Origin: Spirochaetaceae bacterium
Lineage (GTDB): Bacteria; Spirochaetota; Spirochaetia; DSM-27196; SLST01
Assembly: GCA_007694025.1 (NCBI GenBank)
Contig: RECL01000216.1
Span: forward strand, 1 to 32,421
Length of the DNA stretch: 32,421 bases
Direction of reading: 5' to 3'
A program made the position numbers and the translations under genes. Numbering within the stretch: the first letter of the stretch is position 1; each line of letters opens with the position of its first letter. The notes beneath the pieces are model-generated. The model had not been told where the DNA came from, made no database searches, and saw nothing but the letters and a program-made list of their open reading frames with translations. Below, one piece after another: positions 8,507-18,029 of the stretch.

Positions 8507-9202
8507 ATGATCGCAACCATCATCAACGCCGCCGCGGTGATCGTCGGTTCGGTGGTCGGTCTGCTCCTCAAGCGGCGGATCGGCGAACGGATTCGGGTAG
8601 TGCTCTTCTCCGGGATTGGGGTGATCACGCTCGTGATCGGTATGTCGATGGCGCTGTCGTTCCAACGGATTCTCTACCTTGCGCTCGCGATCGTGCTCGG
8701 GGGAATAACCGGGACCTGGATCGGGGTCGAGGACGCGATCCTGAAGCTTGGAGAGTGGCTCAAGCGGCGGTTCGGCCAGCAGGACTCAGGCGGAGAGTTT
8801 GCGTACGGCTTTCTCAGCGCATCGGTGCTCTTCTGCGTCGGTGCGATGACGATCATCGGCAGCTTCCAGGCCGGGGTCGACGGCAACTATGAGCTGCTGC
8901 TGACCAAGTCGGTTATGGACGGCTTCATGGCGATCCTGCTCGCCGCGTCGCTCGGCGTCGGCGTTGCGGCGAGCGCGATCGCGATCCTCGTCTACCAGGG
9001 CGGGCTGACGCTGCTTGCGGTGTACTTGAGTCCGCTGGTGATGCCGCTGCTCCTGTCGGAGATCACCGCGGTCGGCGGCGCGCTGATCCTGATGATTGGC
9101 ATCAACCTGCTCGACCTCAAGCGAATCAAGACCGCCGACTACATCCCCGCGATCCTCTGGGTCATCCTCTTCGTTCTGATCGACCCGGTGATCCGGCTGT
9201 AG
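8507..9202 (+). CDS. DUF554-type (YqgA/YdfK-like) integral membrane protein
   Basis: 'MIATIINAAAVIVGSVVGLLLKRRIGERIRVVLFSGIGVITLVIGMSMAL' and 'FCVGAMTIIGSFQAGVDGNYELLLTKSVMDGF'. Confidence 0.85.
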   Translation: MIATIINAAAVIVGSVVGLLLKRRIGERIRVVLFSGIGVITLVIGMSMALSFQRILYLALAIVLGGITGTWIGVEDAILKLGEWLKRRFGQQDSGGEFAYGFLSASVLFCVGAMTIIGSFQAGVDGNYELLLTKSVMDGFMAILLAASLGVGVAASAIAILVYQGGLTLLAVYLSPLVMPLLLSEITAVGGALILMIGINLLDLKRIKTADYIPAILWVILFVLIDPVIRL

Positions 9203-9229
9203 CCGCTGATTCGGCCCCGGCCGCCGGGA

Positions 9230-11770
9230 TCAACCGGCGACGACGAAGCCCGGGACGAACTCGTCTACCAGTTGCGGATGCCGTGGCAGAACGCGCACGC
9301 TCAGGCCCTGACGGCCCGCGGTCGTGCAGCGGATCACCGCGGTAAACGCGTACGTACCGTTGTCGCCCGCGCCCTTTGCGGTCATCGGCGTGCGCGTCGG
9401 GGCGGCGATCTCATCAAGAGTGCTCATCGGGCCGTGATAGAGCTCGACCGTCACGTCGTCGGGTTTGAGATCTCCCAGGTGGATCCGCGTCTGGAGCTCG
9501 ACGTCGTCGCCGACGTTCAGCCGGCGGTCGGGCAGCGCGGGTTCGGTGACGACCTGGATCGACGGCCACGCCTTGCGCAGCCGTGCCATATGCTCGGCGA
9601 GCGACTTCGCCGCCTTGTATGCCCCGGCGCGAACCCGTGCAGCGTTCGCGAGCGCCGGTCGGTAGAAGTGATCGGCGTACTCCATCAGCATCCGGTGACT
9701 CGAGAAGCGCGGTGCAAGCTCGGCCATCGATGCCTTCATCATTCTGATCCATTCGTGCGGTAGCCCGTCGCGGCCACGGTCGAAGTAGAGCGGCAGGATT
9801 TCGCGCTCCAGCAGATCGTAGAGCAGCTTGCTCTCGACCTCATCCTGCTCCTCCTCATCTTCGTAGTACTCTCCGCTGCCGATCGCCCACCCGACGTCGG
9901 GCGTATAGCCCTCCGCCCACCAGCCGTCCAGGATCGAGCAGTTGAGCACGCCGTTGATCGCGGCCTTCATGCCGCTCGTGCCGCTCGCCTCCATCGGTCG
10001 CCGCGGGGTGTTCATCCACAGGTCGGCTCCGCTGACCAGGTACTTCGCGATTCCCATGTCGTAGTTCTCGACAAAGACGATACGGCTACGAAGCTCGGGC
10101 TGCTGCGCAAAGTGGACGATGTCCTTGATCAGGTTCTTCCCGGGAACGTCGTGCGGATGCGCCTTGCCGCTGAAGATGACCTGAACCGGGCGTTCGGTAT
10201 TGGTCAGAAGCTTGTAGAGCCGATCCCGGTCGCGGAACAGCAGCGTCGCGCGCTTGTACGTTGCGAACCGCCGCGCGAAGCTGATCGTGAACGAGTAGGG
10301 CGAGAGCACCTGGTTCGCGGTGCCCAGCTGGGTGCCCGACAGACCGCGACGCTTGAGCTGCGATCGCAGCCGTTCGCGAACGAAGGTCACCAGCCGCTCC
10401 TTGCGCCGTTCGTGCGTCCGCCACAGCTCTTCGTCGCTGACCCGGTCCATCCGGTTCCAGATCTCAAGGTAGGTCGGATCGTCGTAGAAGCGTGGACCGA
10501 AGTAGCGGTCGAGTACGTCCTGGAGGTCATGGTTGAGCCAGGTTCGCGGGTGAACCCCGTTTGTGATGCTCTTGATCGGAACCTCGTGCACGGGAAGACC
10601 CGGCCAGATCTGCTTCCACATGTCGCGGCTGACCGCACCGTGGAGCTCGCTCACCGCGTTGTTGTACGCCGACAGCCTCACCGCCAGGATAGTCATGCAG
10701 AAGTGTTCGAGCTCGTCGTGCGGGTTCTCCCGGCCGAGCGCCATGAAGTCGTGGTAGCTGATCGGGATACCGTCGACGATGCTGTGGAAGTACTTGTGCA
10801 TCAGCTCCGGCGCGAACCGCTCGTTTCCGGCCGGTACCGGCGTGTGCGTCGTGAAGATGCTCGTCGGTCGGATCGCCTCTACCGCCTGGTCAAAGGTGAG
10901 TTTCTCATTGACGATCAGTTCGCGGATCCGCTCTATCGCCAGGAAGGCCGAGTGCCCCTCATTCATGTGCGCGACCGTCGCGTTGATCCCGAGCGCGCGC
11001 AGCGCGCGGATACCGCCGATCCCCAGGAGGATCTCCTGCTGGATGCGCGTCTCCTTCGTCCCGCCGTAGAGCGACGCGGTGATCTGGCGCAGATGCTCGC
11101 TGTTGTCGGGAATATTCGTGTCCAGGAGGTAGAGCGACGCGCGGCCGATCCTCACCTGCCAGACCTGCGCGACAACGACCGATTCGCCGATCTGAACCGT
11201 CACCTTCACCGGCGAGTCGTCGTCGGTGCGACAGACCGACACCGGCATGTTGTACCAGTCGTTTTCCGGGTACGACTCCTGCTGGTATCCGTCGGCGTTC
11301 AGGTACTGCTGGAAGTAGCCTTGCCGGTAGAGCAGCCCGACGCCGATCAGCGGAAGACCCAGGTCGGAGCTCGTCTTCATGTGATCGCCCGACAGAACCC
11401 CCAGGCCTCCGGAGTAGATCGGCAGGCTCACGTCCAGCCCGTACTCCATCGAAAAGTAGGCGACCACGTCTTCGGCGCCATCGGTGTACCACGTATCCCC
11501 GGCCAGGTACGCCTGGAACCTTTCGTACACCCGGTTCAGCGCGGCCAGGAACGAGTCGTCGCCCGACAGTTCCTCGTATCGCTCCTGACTGACCATGCCG
11601 AGCAGTTGCGCAGGATTCTGATGCGACTCCATCCACAGGTCGTAGTCGAGCCGCATGAACAGCATCACCGCGTCGTAGTTCCAGCTCAGCCACAGGTTGT
11701 TCGCGAGCTCCTTCAGCGGCTGAAGCGGCTGTGGGATATTCGGCTCAACCGAAAACGTCGTTACCTTCAA
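9230..11770 (-). CDS. glgP: Alpha-glucan (glycogen) phosphorylase, with N-terminal DUF3417-like region
   Basis: 'LKELANNLWLSWNYDAVMLF', 'EYGLDVSLPIYSGGLGVLSGDH', PLP motif 'EASGTSGMKAAINGVLN'. Start placed at TTG 11770 because GAGGGGGG lies just upstream. Confidence 0.9.
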   Translation of the reverse strand: MKVTTFSVEPNIPQPLQPLKELANNLWLSWNYDAVMLFMRLDYDLWMESHQNPAQLLGMVSQERYEELSGDDSFLAALNRVYERFQAYLAGDTWYTDGAEDVVAYFSMEYGLDVSLPIYSGGLGVLSGDHMKTSSDLGLPLIGVGLLYRQGYFQQYLNADGYQQESYPENDWYNMPVSVCRTDDDSPVKVTVQIGESVVVAQVWQVRIGRASLYLLDTNIPDNSEHLRQITASLYGGTKETRIQQEILLGIGGIRALRALGINATVAHMNEGHSAFLAIERIRELIVNEKLTFDQAVEAIRPTSIFTTHTPVPAGNERFAPELMHKYFHSIVDGIPISYHDFMALGRENPHDELEHFCMTILAVRLSAYNNAVSELHGAVSRDMWKQIWPGLPVHEVPIKSITNGVHPRTWLNHDLQDVLDRYFGPRFYDDPTYLEIWNRMDRVSDEELWRTHERRKERLVTFVRERLRSQLKRRGLSGTQLGTANQVLSPYSFTISFARRFATYKRATLLFRDRDRLYKLLTNTERPVQVIFSGKAHPHDVPGKNLIKDIVHFAQQPELRSRIVFVENYDMGIAKYLVSGADLWMNTPRRPMEASGTSGMKAAINGVLNCSILDGWWAEGYTPDVGWAIGSGEYYEDEEEQDEVESKLLYDLLEREILPLYFDRGRDGLPHEWIRMMKASMAELAPRFSSHRMLMEYADHFYRPALANAARVRAGAYKAAKSLAEHMARLRKAWPSIQVVTEPALPDRRLNVGDDVELQTRIHLGDLKPDDVTVELYHGPMSTLDEIAAPTRTPMTAKGAGDNGTYAFTAVIRCTTAGRQGLSVRVLPRHPQLVDEFVPGFVVAG

Positions 11771-11841
11771 GAGACCCCCCTCGGCAGAAGCCCGATTCGT
11801 TGAGTATATAGTCGCTGAACCGCGACCGCCGTTCAAGCGCT

Positions 11842-13173
11842 CTACGCGTGATCTATGAGTGCCTCGCGCGGTTCGTCAACGATCGCGAGCACCGTACACC
11901 GGCCCGCGACCTCCGGGAGCGCCGCGATCTCGCGAACCGCATCCGCGAGGTTCGCTTCGACGACGCGGTGCGTTATCAGCACGACTGGGGCGAGCGCGTC
12001 GCCGTTGTCTGCCATCTCGTCCTGGTGCATTCCGGCGATGCTGATCCCGTGCGTGCCGAAGTGATCGGCGAGCTCGGACAGCACGCCCGGCCGGTCATCG
12101 ACGAGCGCGCGAACGTAGAACCGACGCGCGGTCTGCGTTGCGTCGGCAATCTGGGCGGCCGGCGTCTGGTCGGGCCAGATCCCCGGCGCCGCGAAGACCG
12201 CCGGGTACCCGCCGACCGCGATCGACACAACGTCGGCGACGATCGCTCCGGCGGTTGCCGACCCGCCTGCTCCGCGACCGTAGTACATCGTGTGTCCGGT
12301 AGGGTACGAGTAGACGCTCACCGCGTTGAACGGCCCGGAGACCCACGCCAGCGGGTGCGCCTGCGGCACGAGCGCCGGACCCACGCGTAGCGACAGACCG
12401 GAGGCGGTTCGTTCGGCGATCGCGAGGAGCTTGGGCACGTAGCCGAGTCGTCCGGCCATCTGAACGTCGATCAGGTCGAGCGAATCGATGCCGCCGACCC
12501 GGATCGAATCGTAGTCGACGCGGACCCCGAACGCGAGCGCAGCCATGATCGCTATCTTGTGCGCGCTGTCGTGCCCACCGACGTCGAGCGCGGGGTCGGC
12601 CTCCGCAAGCCCGTCGCGTTGCGCTTCGGCGAGCGCATCGTCGTAAGAGATCGACCGGCGGATCATCTGCGTGAGGATGTAGTTGCACGTCCCGTTGACA
12701 ATCCCGTAGATTGCGTCGAAGCGTGCGCCGGCGAGGCCGTCGTAGATCGCACGAACGATGGGGACTCCGCCGCCGCAGCTCGCCTCGAACGCGAGCGACA
12801 CCCCGGCCGCGTGCGCCGCCGCAAAGAGCTCACGGCCGCGATGCGCGAGGAGCGCCTTGTTAGCGGTGACGACGTGCTTCCCGGCCGACAACGCGCGTTC
12901 GATCAGCGTGAACGCGAAGCCGGTGCCCCCGACAAGCTCGATCACGACGTCAATCTCCGGCGACGAGAGCACCGGTTCCACGTCTTGCGACAGCAGCGCG
13001 TCGGGTAGCCCGATCCGCCGTGCACGGCTGAGGTCCTTGTCGACGACCGCTGAGAGCCTTATATCGATCGAGTAGCGCGTGCGGATAGCGTCGGCGTTCT
13101 CGATCAGATGAAGCGCCGTCGCTCCGCCGACCGTACCGCAGCCGACAACGGCGATATTCATGCGTGTGTGCAT
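11842..13173 (-). CDS. hom: Homoserine dehydrogenase with C-terminal ACT domain
   Basis: 'MNIAVVGCGTVGGATALHL', 'VTANKALLA', 'GIVNGTCNYILTQM', ACT region 'DDRPGVLSELADHFGTHGISI'. Start either ATG 13173 or ATG 13161. Confidence 0.93.
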   Translation of the reverse strand: MHTRMNIAVVGCGTVGGATALHLIENADAIRTRYSIDIRLSAVVDKDLSRARRIGLPDALLSQDVEPVLSSPEIDVVIELVGGTGFAFTLIERALSAGKHVVTANKALLAHRGRELFAAAHAAGVSLAFEASCGGGVPIVRAIYDGLAGARFDAIYGIVNGTCNYILTQMIRRSISYDDALAEAQRDGLAEADPALDVGGHDSAHKIAIMAALAFGVRVDYDSIRVGGIDSLDLIDVQMAGRLGYVPKLLAIAERTASGLSLRVGPALVPQAHPLAWVSGPFNAVSVYSYPTGHTMYYGRGAGGSATAGAIVADVVSIAVGGYPAVFAAPGIWPDQTPAAQIADATQTARRFYVRALVDDRPGVLSELADHFGTHGISIAGMHQDEMADNGDALAPVVLITHRVVEANLADAVREIAALPEVAGRCTVLAIVDEPREALIDHA

Positions 13174-13182
13174 CGCGTGGGC

Positions 13183-13211
13183 ATAGTACGGAGCGCTCAG
13201 CACGCTGTCAA
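13183..13211 (-). promoter_or_regulatory. Sigma70-like promoter of hom
   Basis: Minus strand TTGACA (13211-13206), 17 bp, TACTAT (13188-13183), 9 nt, ATG at 13173; no SD. Confidence 0.75.
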
Positions 13212-13272
13212 CCGATCGATCGTCGCCGATCGATCGCTGTCAACCGATCGATCGCGGCCAACCGATCGATCG
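13205..13272. repeat. Degenerate 18-bp tandem array with four CCGATCGATCG cores (8 GATC sites)
   Basis: Cores at 13212, 13226, 13244 and 13262; units CTGTCAACCGATCGATCG / TCGCCGATCGATCG / CTGTCAACCGATCGATCG / CGGCCAACCGATCGATCG. Confidence 0.95.
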
Positions 13273-13300
13273 TGACGAAGGCGGCGGTGCAGGCTACAAT
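13272..13300 (+). promoter_or_regulatory. Sigma70-like promoter predicting leaderless transcript of FecR-domain gene
   Basis: GTGACG (13272-13277), 17 bp, TACAAT (13295-13300), 6 nt, ATG at 13307. Confidence 0.6.
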
Positions 13301-13306
13301 GCAATC

Positions 13307-14413
13307 ATGACATCCTGCTTCAGCTATCGTCGGTCGCGTAGGCGGCTGTTCGTGAACGCCGTGGTTCTTCTGGTGCTGATGGTCGGCGCGCATCCGGCGC
13401 ACGCGCGCGACCAGATCGGTGGTGTGAGCTTCTTCGATGGTGATCCGCTGTTGATCCGCGACGGCGTGCGGTTGGCGCCCGGGATCGACTTCGGGACGCG
13501 CGTGGAGAACTTCGACGCGTTCATCACCGATGAGAGGAGCTCGGTGGAGATCGTTCTGGATCGGGCGACCGGAATCGACGCGACGATCACGATCGCTGCG
13601 TCGACGCGGCTCTACCTTGATGTAACTGCGATTCGTGCGGAGCAGGACGCGACGGTGGAGCTCGTCGGCGGAACCGTGTCCGTGGTTGCCCGAAGCCTGG
13701 GCCGTGCGTCGCGGTTCAGCGTGACAACGCCGACCGCGGTGTTCGGCGTGCGCGGAACGACCTTCACGATCGTCGGTGCCGAAGGAGGCGATCTCCTGGT
13801 AGTCGCCGACGAAGGCATGGTCGAGGTGACCGACGCCGACGGTCGAATCGCGTTCGCATCACCCGGGGAGGCGGTCGAAATCGACCCGGAGGAGGCGATC
13901 CTGCGGACCCGGCGGTATGACCGCGCGCGGCGCGCCCTGTTCGTCGACGAATGGCGGCGCGAGAGGCGGGCGGTGCTGCTGCGGCGCGCCGAACGACTGA
14001 TCCCTCTCTACGCCGAGCGGTACGCGATCGCGCGCGAGCGGTTCATCGCGCACTACCGACAGCTGCTCGCGCGGCGCGACGTGTTCGACGCGTGGATGGA
14101 GGAGGGGCGTCGCGGCCTTGCGGGCAGGCCGATCGAGCAGGCCCACGCGGCACGCGAGATCTTCGGTCTTATCCGCCAGATCCGGGTGAGCTCGCGCGCG
14201 TATGAGTCGCTGCTTGATCAGCTCGATCGGATCGGGGGAGTTGTCGCCGGAACCCGACTCGATCACGACGTGTTCAGGCAGGTTCACAACGACCGGCCGA
14301 TCTTTGACGAGCGTTTCGCAGAGGTCCGATCGATCCTCAAGGCGTACGCGCTGCGCCACGGCGGTGTGGCCCCTCGATTCCTGACCGACGAGGCCCCGGC
14401 CGATGTCGACTGA
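13307..14413 (+). CDS. Secreted FecR-domain protein
   Basis: Signal peptide 'RRLFVNAVVLLVLMVGAHPAHA'; FecR-type 'ATVELVGGTVSVVARSLGRASRFSVTTPTAVFGVRGTTFTI'. Confidence 0.8.
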   Translation: MTSCFSYRRSRRRLFVNAVVLLVLMVGAHPAHARDQIGGVSFFDGDPLLIRDGVRLAPGIDFGTRVENFDAFITDERSSVEIVLDRATGIDATITIAASTRLYLDVTAIRAEQDATVELVGGTVSVVARSLGRASRFSVTTPTAVFGVRGTTFTIVGAEGGDLLVVADEGMVEVTDADGRIAFASPGEAVEIDPEEAILRTRRYDRARRALFVDEWRRERRAVLLRRAERLIPLYAERYAIARERFIAHYRQLLARRDVFDAWMEEGRRGLAGRPIEQAHAAREIFGLIRQIRVSSRAYESLLDQLDRIGGVVAGTRLDHDVFRQVHNDRPIFDERFAEVRSILKAYALRHGGVAPRFLTDEAPADVD

Positions 14414-15155
14414 GTTTTACGCCGCGCTCGCCGAGCACTACGACGCGCTGTTTCGCGTTGACGAGACTGCCCTTCGGTTCCTGACCAACCACGGCGCCGT
14501 CGGCGGCGCGCGCGTCCTTGACGCCGCGTGTGGAAGCGGCGCGTACACGCGCGCGCTCGTCGACCGCGGAGTCGACGCGTTCGGGACCGATCTGTCCGAC
14601 GCGATGATCGAACGCGCGCGCTCCTGCGGACTGGCCGCCGACCGGTGCGAAGTCGCCGACATGCTCGATGCCCGCGATCATCGCGCGGCGCCCTTCGATC
14701 TAGTCTTCTGCATAGGGAACTCGATCGCGCACCTGTCGTCGTACGACCACGTTTCGCGGTTCTTCGCGAGCGCGGCCGATGCGCTACGCGCCGCAGGCAC
14801 GCTGGTCGTGCAGTTCGTCGACGTGTCGGACCTGCCGGTCGACGGCGAACAGCGCCTGCCCGCGTTACAGGGTCCCGGCGTGGAGTTCGAGCGGACCTAC
14901 CGGCGCGTCGGTACCGACGCGATCCGGTTTGACGCGCGGTTGATCGTGGAACCGACGGGGCCGGATCGCCCGGCTTCGGGCGCTCCCCGGACGGCCGATC
15001 TGTCGCAGCGCCTCCTGCTGCTGTCGGCCGATCGAATCGAGCGGATGCTCTGCGCTTGCGGGTTCGCTTCGGTTCTGGTATACGGTGGGTTCGACGCGGG
15101 GCAACCTCGGCCGGACTCGTGGGTCCGGGTGGTGGTCGCCTCGCGCGCGTCCTGA
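14403..15155 (+). CDS. Class I SAM-dependent methyltransferase
   Basis: Motif I 'VLDAACGSGAYTRALVDRG', 'FGTDLSDAMIERAR', 'FDLVFCIGNSIAHLSS'; overlaps the upstream CDS by 11 nt. Confidence 0.85.
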   Translation: MSTEFYAALAEHYDALFRVDETALRFLTNHGAVGGARVLDAACGSGAYTRALVDRGVDAFGTDLSDAMIERARSCGLAADRCEVADMLDARDHRAAPFDLVFCIGNSIAHLSSYDHVSRFFASAADALRAAGTLVVQFVDVSDLPVDGEQRLPALQGPGVEFERTYRRVGTDAIRFDARLIVEPTGPDRPASGAPRTADLSQRLLLLSADRIERMLCACGFASVLVYGGFDAGQPRPDSWVRVVVASRAS

Positions 15156-15170
15156 GACCGTGGAGGAACC

Positions 15171-16364
15171 GTGTCCCGACTGAAATTCGCCGGCGCCGAC
15201 TACGCGGGAGCGCTCGGCTTCTTTGTCTACGCGTCGAGCGTGGTCGTCACGCCGATCGTGCTGCTACGACTCGGCGAAGACCTTGCGTTCGGTCTGGCCG
15301 AAGGCGGCGGGATCGAGGCGGTCCGCGCCTTCTTCCTGCTTGCGATCCTGATCGCGAGCGGTGCGGCCGCCGCGCGTTGGGGCAAGATTCCGACGCTCGC
15401 CGTCGGAGGGCTCGTACTTGCGGTCGGCCTGTTCGCGTACGCCGCCGCCCCGAGCTACGCGATCGTGCTTGCCGCGGTGGTTCTGGTCGGGCTCGGCGGC
15501 GGGATCCTTGAGGCGCTCATAAACCCGCTGATCCAGGACGCACACCCCCACGACTCAGGGCGCTACCTGAACGTCGTCAACGCGTTCTTCAGCGTCGGCG
15601 TGCTGGTCTCGGTGGTGGTCGTAGGCGACCTACTGACGCGCGGCGTGTCGTGGCGGGTGCTTGTCGCGGGAGTCGGCGTACTGGCCGTCGGTACCGCGGC
15701 GCTGTTCGGACTCGCGAGCCGCCGCGACCGGCCGAACCGGCCGGCCGCGGCCGCGGAAAAGCCCGGCGCCGGGTTTCTTGGTTCGGCCGCGCGGATCGTG
15801 CGCGAACCGCTGTTCTGGATCTATTCGGTCGCGATGTTCTGCGGCGGCGGTGCCGAAGGCGCGTTCACGTTCTGGAGCGCGAGCTACATCCAGATCCACT
15901 TCGACGCCGTTGCGCGCGCGGGCGCGATCGGTACCGCGGCGTTTGCGGCGGGTATGGTCGTCGGTCGCATCGGGTTCGGCCGTATGGTTCGCCAGGGTGG
16001 ACTCCAGACGCTGATCATCGCGTCGGCGCTCGCCGGCGTCGTGCTGAGCATCATCGCGTACCGCGTCGACGGGATGGGTGCGCTCTACGCGGTGCTGTTT
16101 GCAGCGGGCGTATCGATCGCGTGCTTCTGGCCGAGCATCCAGTCGCACGCGGCGACTCGCGTGCCGCACGACTCGACCACGCTGTTCGTACTGCTGTCGT
16201 GCGCGGGGATCCCGGGCTTCGGCCTCACATCGTGGGCTATGGGTCTGATCGCGGAGCGGGCCGGTCTGCGCGCGAGCCTTCTGGTTATCCCGGCGCTGCT
16301 GACGGTGCTCGCCGTCGCTATGGTCGCCGGGTCGCGGATCGGTAGCCGGCCCGAGGATCGGTAG
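15171..16364 (+). CDS. MFS transporter
   Basis: Multiple TM segments, 'LGGGILEALINPLIQDAHP'; SD GGAGG before GTG. Confidence 0.85.
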   Translation: MSRLKFAGADYAGALGFFVYASSVVVTPIVLLRLGEDLAFGLAEGGGIEAVRAFFLLAILIASGAAAARWGKIPTLAVGGLVLAVGLFAYAAAPSYAIVLAAVVLVGLGGGILEALINPLIQDAHPHDSGRYLNVVNAFFSVGVLVSVVVVGDLLTRGVSWRVLVAGVGVLAVGTAALFGLASRRDRPNRPAAAAEKPGAGFLGSAARIVREPLFWIYSVAMFCGGGAEGAFTFWSASYIQIHFDAVARAGAIGTAAFAAGMVVGRIGFGRMVRQGGLQTLIIASALAGVVLSIIAYRVDGMGALYAVLFAAGVSIACFWPSIQSHAATRVPHDSTTLFVLLSCAGIPGFGLTSWAMGLIAERAGLRASLLVIPALLTVLAVAMVAGSRIGSRPEDR

Positions 16365-16380
16365 CCGGCCCGAGGATCGG
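16337..16380. repeat. 19-bp tandem duplication (2.3 copies) across the MFS stop codon
   Basis: GATCGGTAGCCGGCCCGAG at 16337-16355 and 16356-16374, then GATCGG. Confidence 0.98.
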
Positions 16381-16387
16381 GAACGCG

Positions 16388-17905
16388 CTACACGATGAGC
16401 GGGCGATCGAGCATCTGCTCGTAGAGGTCAAAGTAGGCGCGTGCGGTCGCCGCGTGGCTGAACCGTTCGCTCGAGTCGCGCATGACCCGCGCGACGTTCG
16501 CGGATCGAAGCTCGGCATCGCATTGGAAGAACCTCACCGCCTCCGACATCGCCCATCGCAGCCCATTTGTGTCGTAGTCGCGGAACACGAATCCGTTGCC
16601 GCTGCCGGTCGACGGATCGAGGTGTGACACCGTGTCGTGCAGGCCTCCCGTGTCGTGGACGACCGGCAGCGACCCGTAGATCGCGCCGATCATCTGCGGG
16701 AGCCCGCACGGCTCAAAGCGCGACGGCATCAGCACGAAGTCCGACGCGGCGAATCCCAGGCACGACAGCCGTTCGTCGAAGTCGCACACGGCGACTCGAC
16801 GACCGATGCGCGAGCGCTTAACCGTGTCGCGGATCCTCTGCTGGTACGGGCCGTCGGCGATGAACGCAATCTGCATCCCGACGAGCGTGTGCTCGCGGAC
16901 CAGCTCCGGAAGCAGCTCGTCGAGTAACTCGCATCCCTTCTGCGACGGATCGAGTCGCGACGGCCAGAAGAACAGCGGCGCGTCCGGATCCTCCGGAAGA
17001 CCGACCTCTGCCTGGAACGCGGTCTTGTTCGCTCGCTTGCCGCTCTGGTGATCGTCGGCGGTGTAGTTCGTCACAAGGCTCCGATCGGTATCTGGCCGGT
17101 ACCTGTCGGGAGGGGCGTTGAGTATCCCAGCCGCGCATCCGGATCGGTGTTTTTCGATCACTTCCTGCCGGACGCTGTTCGGCACAAAGTGGTGATCGCC
17201 GCGGACCACCTCTTCCAGGAACGTCGGGCTCACCGTGTTCACGAAGTGCGATGAGAAGATGCCGCTTGCGAGCAGATCGACCGGATTGTCGCGTCCGATC
17301 GATTCGAGCTCCGCGGGGAATCGGGAGAAGTAGAGCTGCCGCCAGAAGTCGCCGACTGGAATGCCGCTGCGCTCGATCGTATCTATATCAGCGTACTGCG
17401 TGTGGATATTGTGGATCGTCATCAGACACGGGATATCGAGCCGTCGCGCCGCGCCGACCACCAGCCCGGTCATCCAGTCGTTGCAGTGCACCAGGTCGGG
17501 ACTCACCTCGGTAAGGATGTGGTTGATTACTTCCCGCTGGAACCGCAGCGATGATTCGAGCTCGTCGCCGCTGTAGACGCCGATCCGCCGGTGGAAGAAG
17601 CTGTCCTCGGCGAAGTGGAGCCGCCGTTCGGGCACCTTCCGCTTGTAATCGCGCACGTGTTTAGCCACGAGCGTGCTGATGTCGCCGTGGAACATCCGGC
17701 GGTAGTTCGGGAGCGCGACGTGGACGTCGGCGCCCATCTCGTAGAGCGCGGCGACGATGCCCTGCGTGACGTCTGCCATCCCGCCGGCCTTTGCGACGAC
17801 TCGGCCGCCGTTGTGACTCATGCCCGGAGGAACCGATGCGATCTCGGGGGTGACCACAAGGATCCGTGGTCCTTTCCTTTTCGCCCTGCCCGTCGCCTTG
17901 GCCAT
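16388..17905 (-). CDS. glgA: Glycogen/starch synthase-like glycosyltransferase (GT5-like)
   Basis: 'AKAGGMADVTQGIVAALYEMGADVHVALPNYR', 'HCNDWMTGLV', 'LMPSRFEPCGLPQMIGAIYGSLPVVHDTGGLHDTV'. Start refined to SD-preceded ATG 17905. Confidence 0.85.
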   Translation of the reverse strand: MAKATGRAKRKGPRILVVTPEIASVPPGMSHNGGRVVAKAGGMADVTQGIVAALYEMGADVHVALPNYRRMFHGDISTLVAKHVRDYKRKVPERRLHFAEDSFFHRRIGVYSGDELESSLRFQREVINHILTEVSPDLVHCNDWMTGLVVGAARRLDIPCLMTIHNIHTQYADIDTIERSGIPVGDFWRQLYFSRFPAELESIGRDNPVDLLASGIFSSHFVNTVSPTFLEEVVRGDHHFVPNSVRQEVIEKHRSGCAAGILNAPPDRYRPDTDRSLVTNYTADDHQSGKRANKTAFQAEVGLPEDPDAPLFFWPSRLDPSQKGCELLDELLPELVREHTLVGMQIAFIADGPYQQRIRDTVKRSRIGRRVAVCDFDERLSCLGFAASDFVLMPSRFEPCGLPQMIGAIYGSLPVVHDTGGLHDTVSHLDPSTGSGNGFVFRDYDTNGLRWAMSEAVRFFQCDAELRSANVARVMRDSSERFSHAATARAYFDLYEQMLDRPLIV

Positions 17906-18029
17906 CACCGCTCCCACGACATGATACCCGCGAAAGCGGCGATGGGCAAACACTTTGGGCGGAATCGGTCGCGCAGCCGGCCCACCGACCCGCCTTTCCG
18001 ACAGCCGCGCTACGATGGTATGCTTGCGT

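Noticed and set aside
13208-13402. 64-aa minus-strand ORF with repeated 'AIDRL' peptide
   Set aside because: The peptide periodicity is a by-product of the 18-bp DNA repeat (6 codons), and it overlaps the FecR gene start and promoter; no SD.
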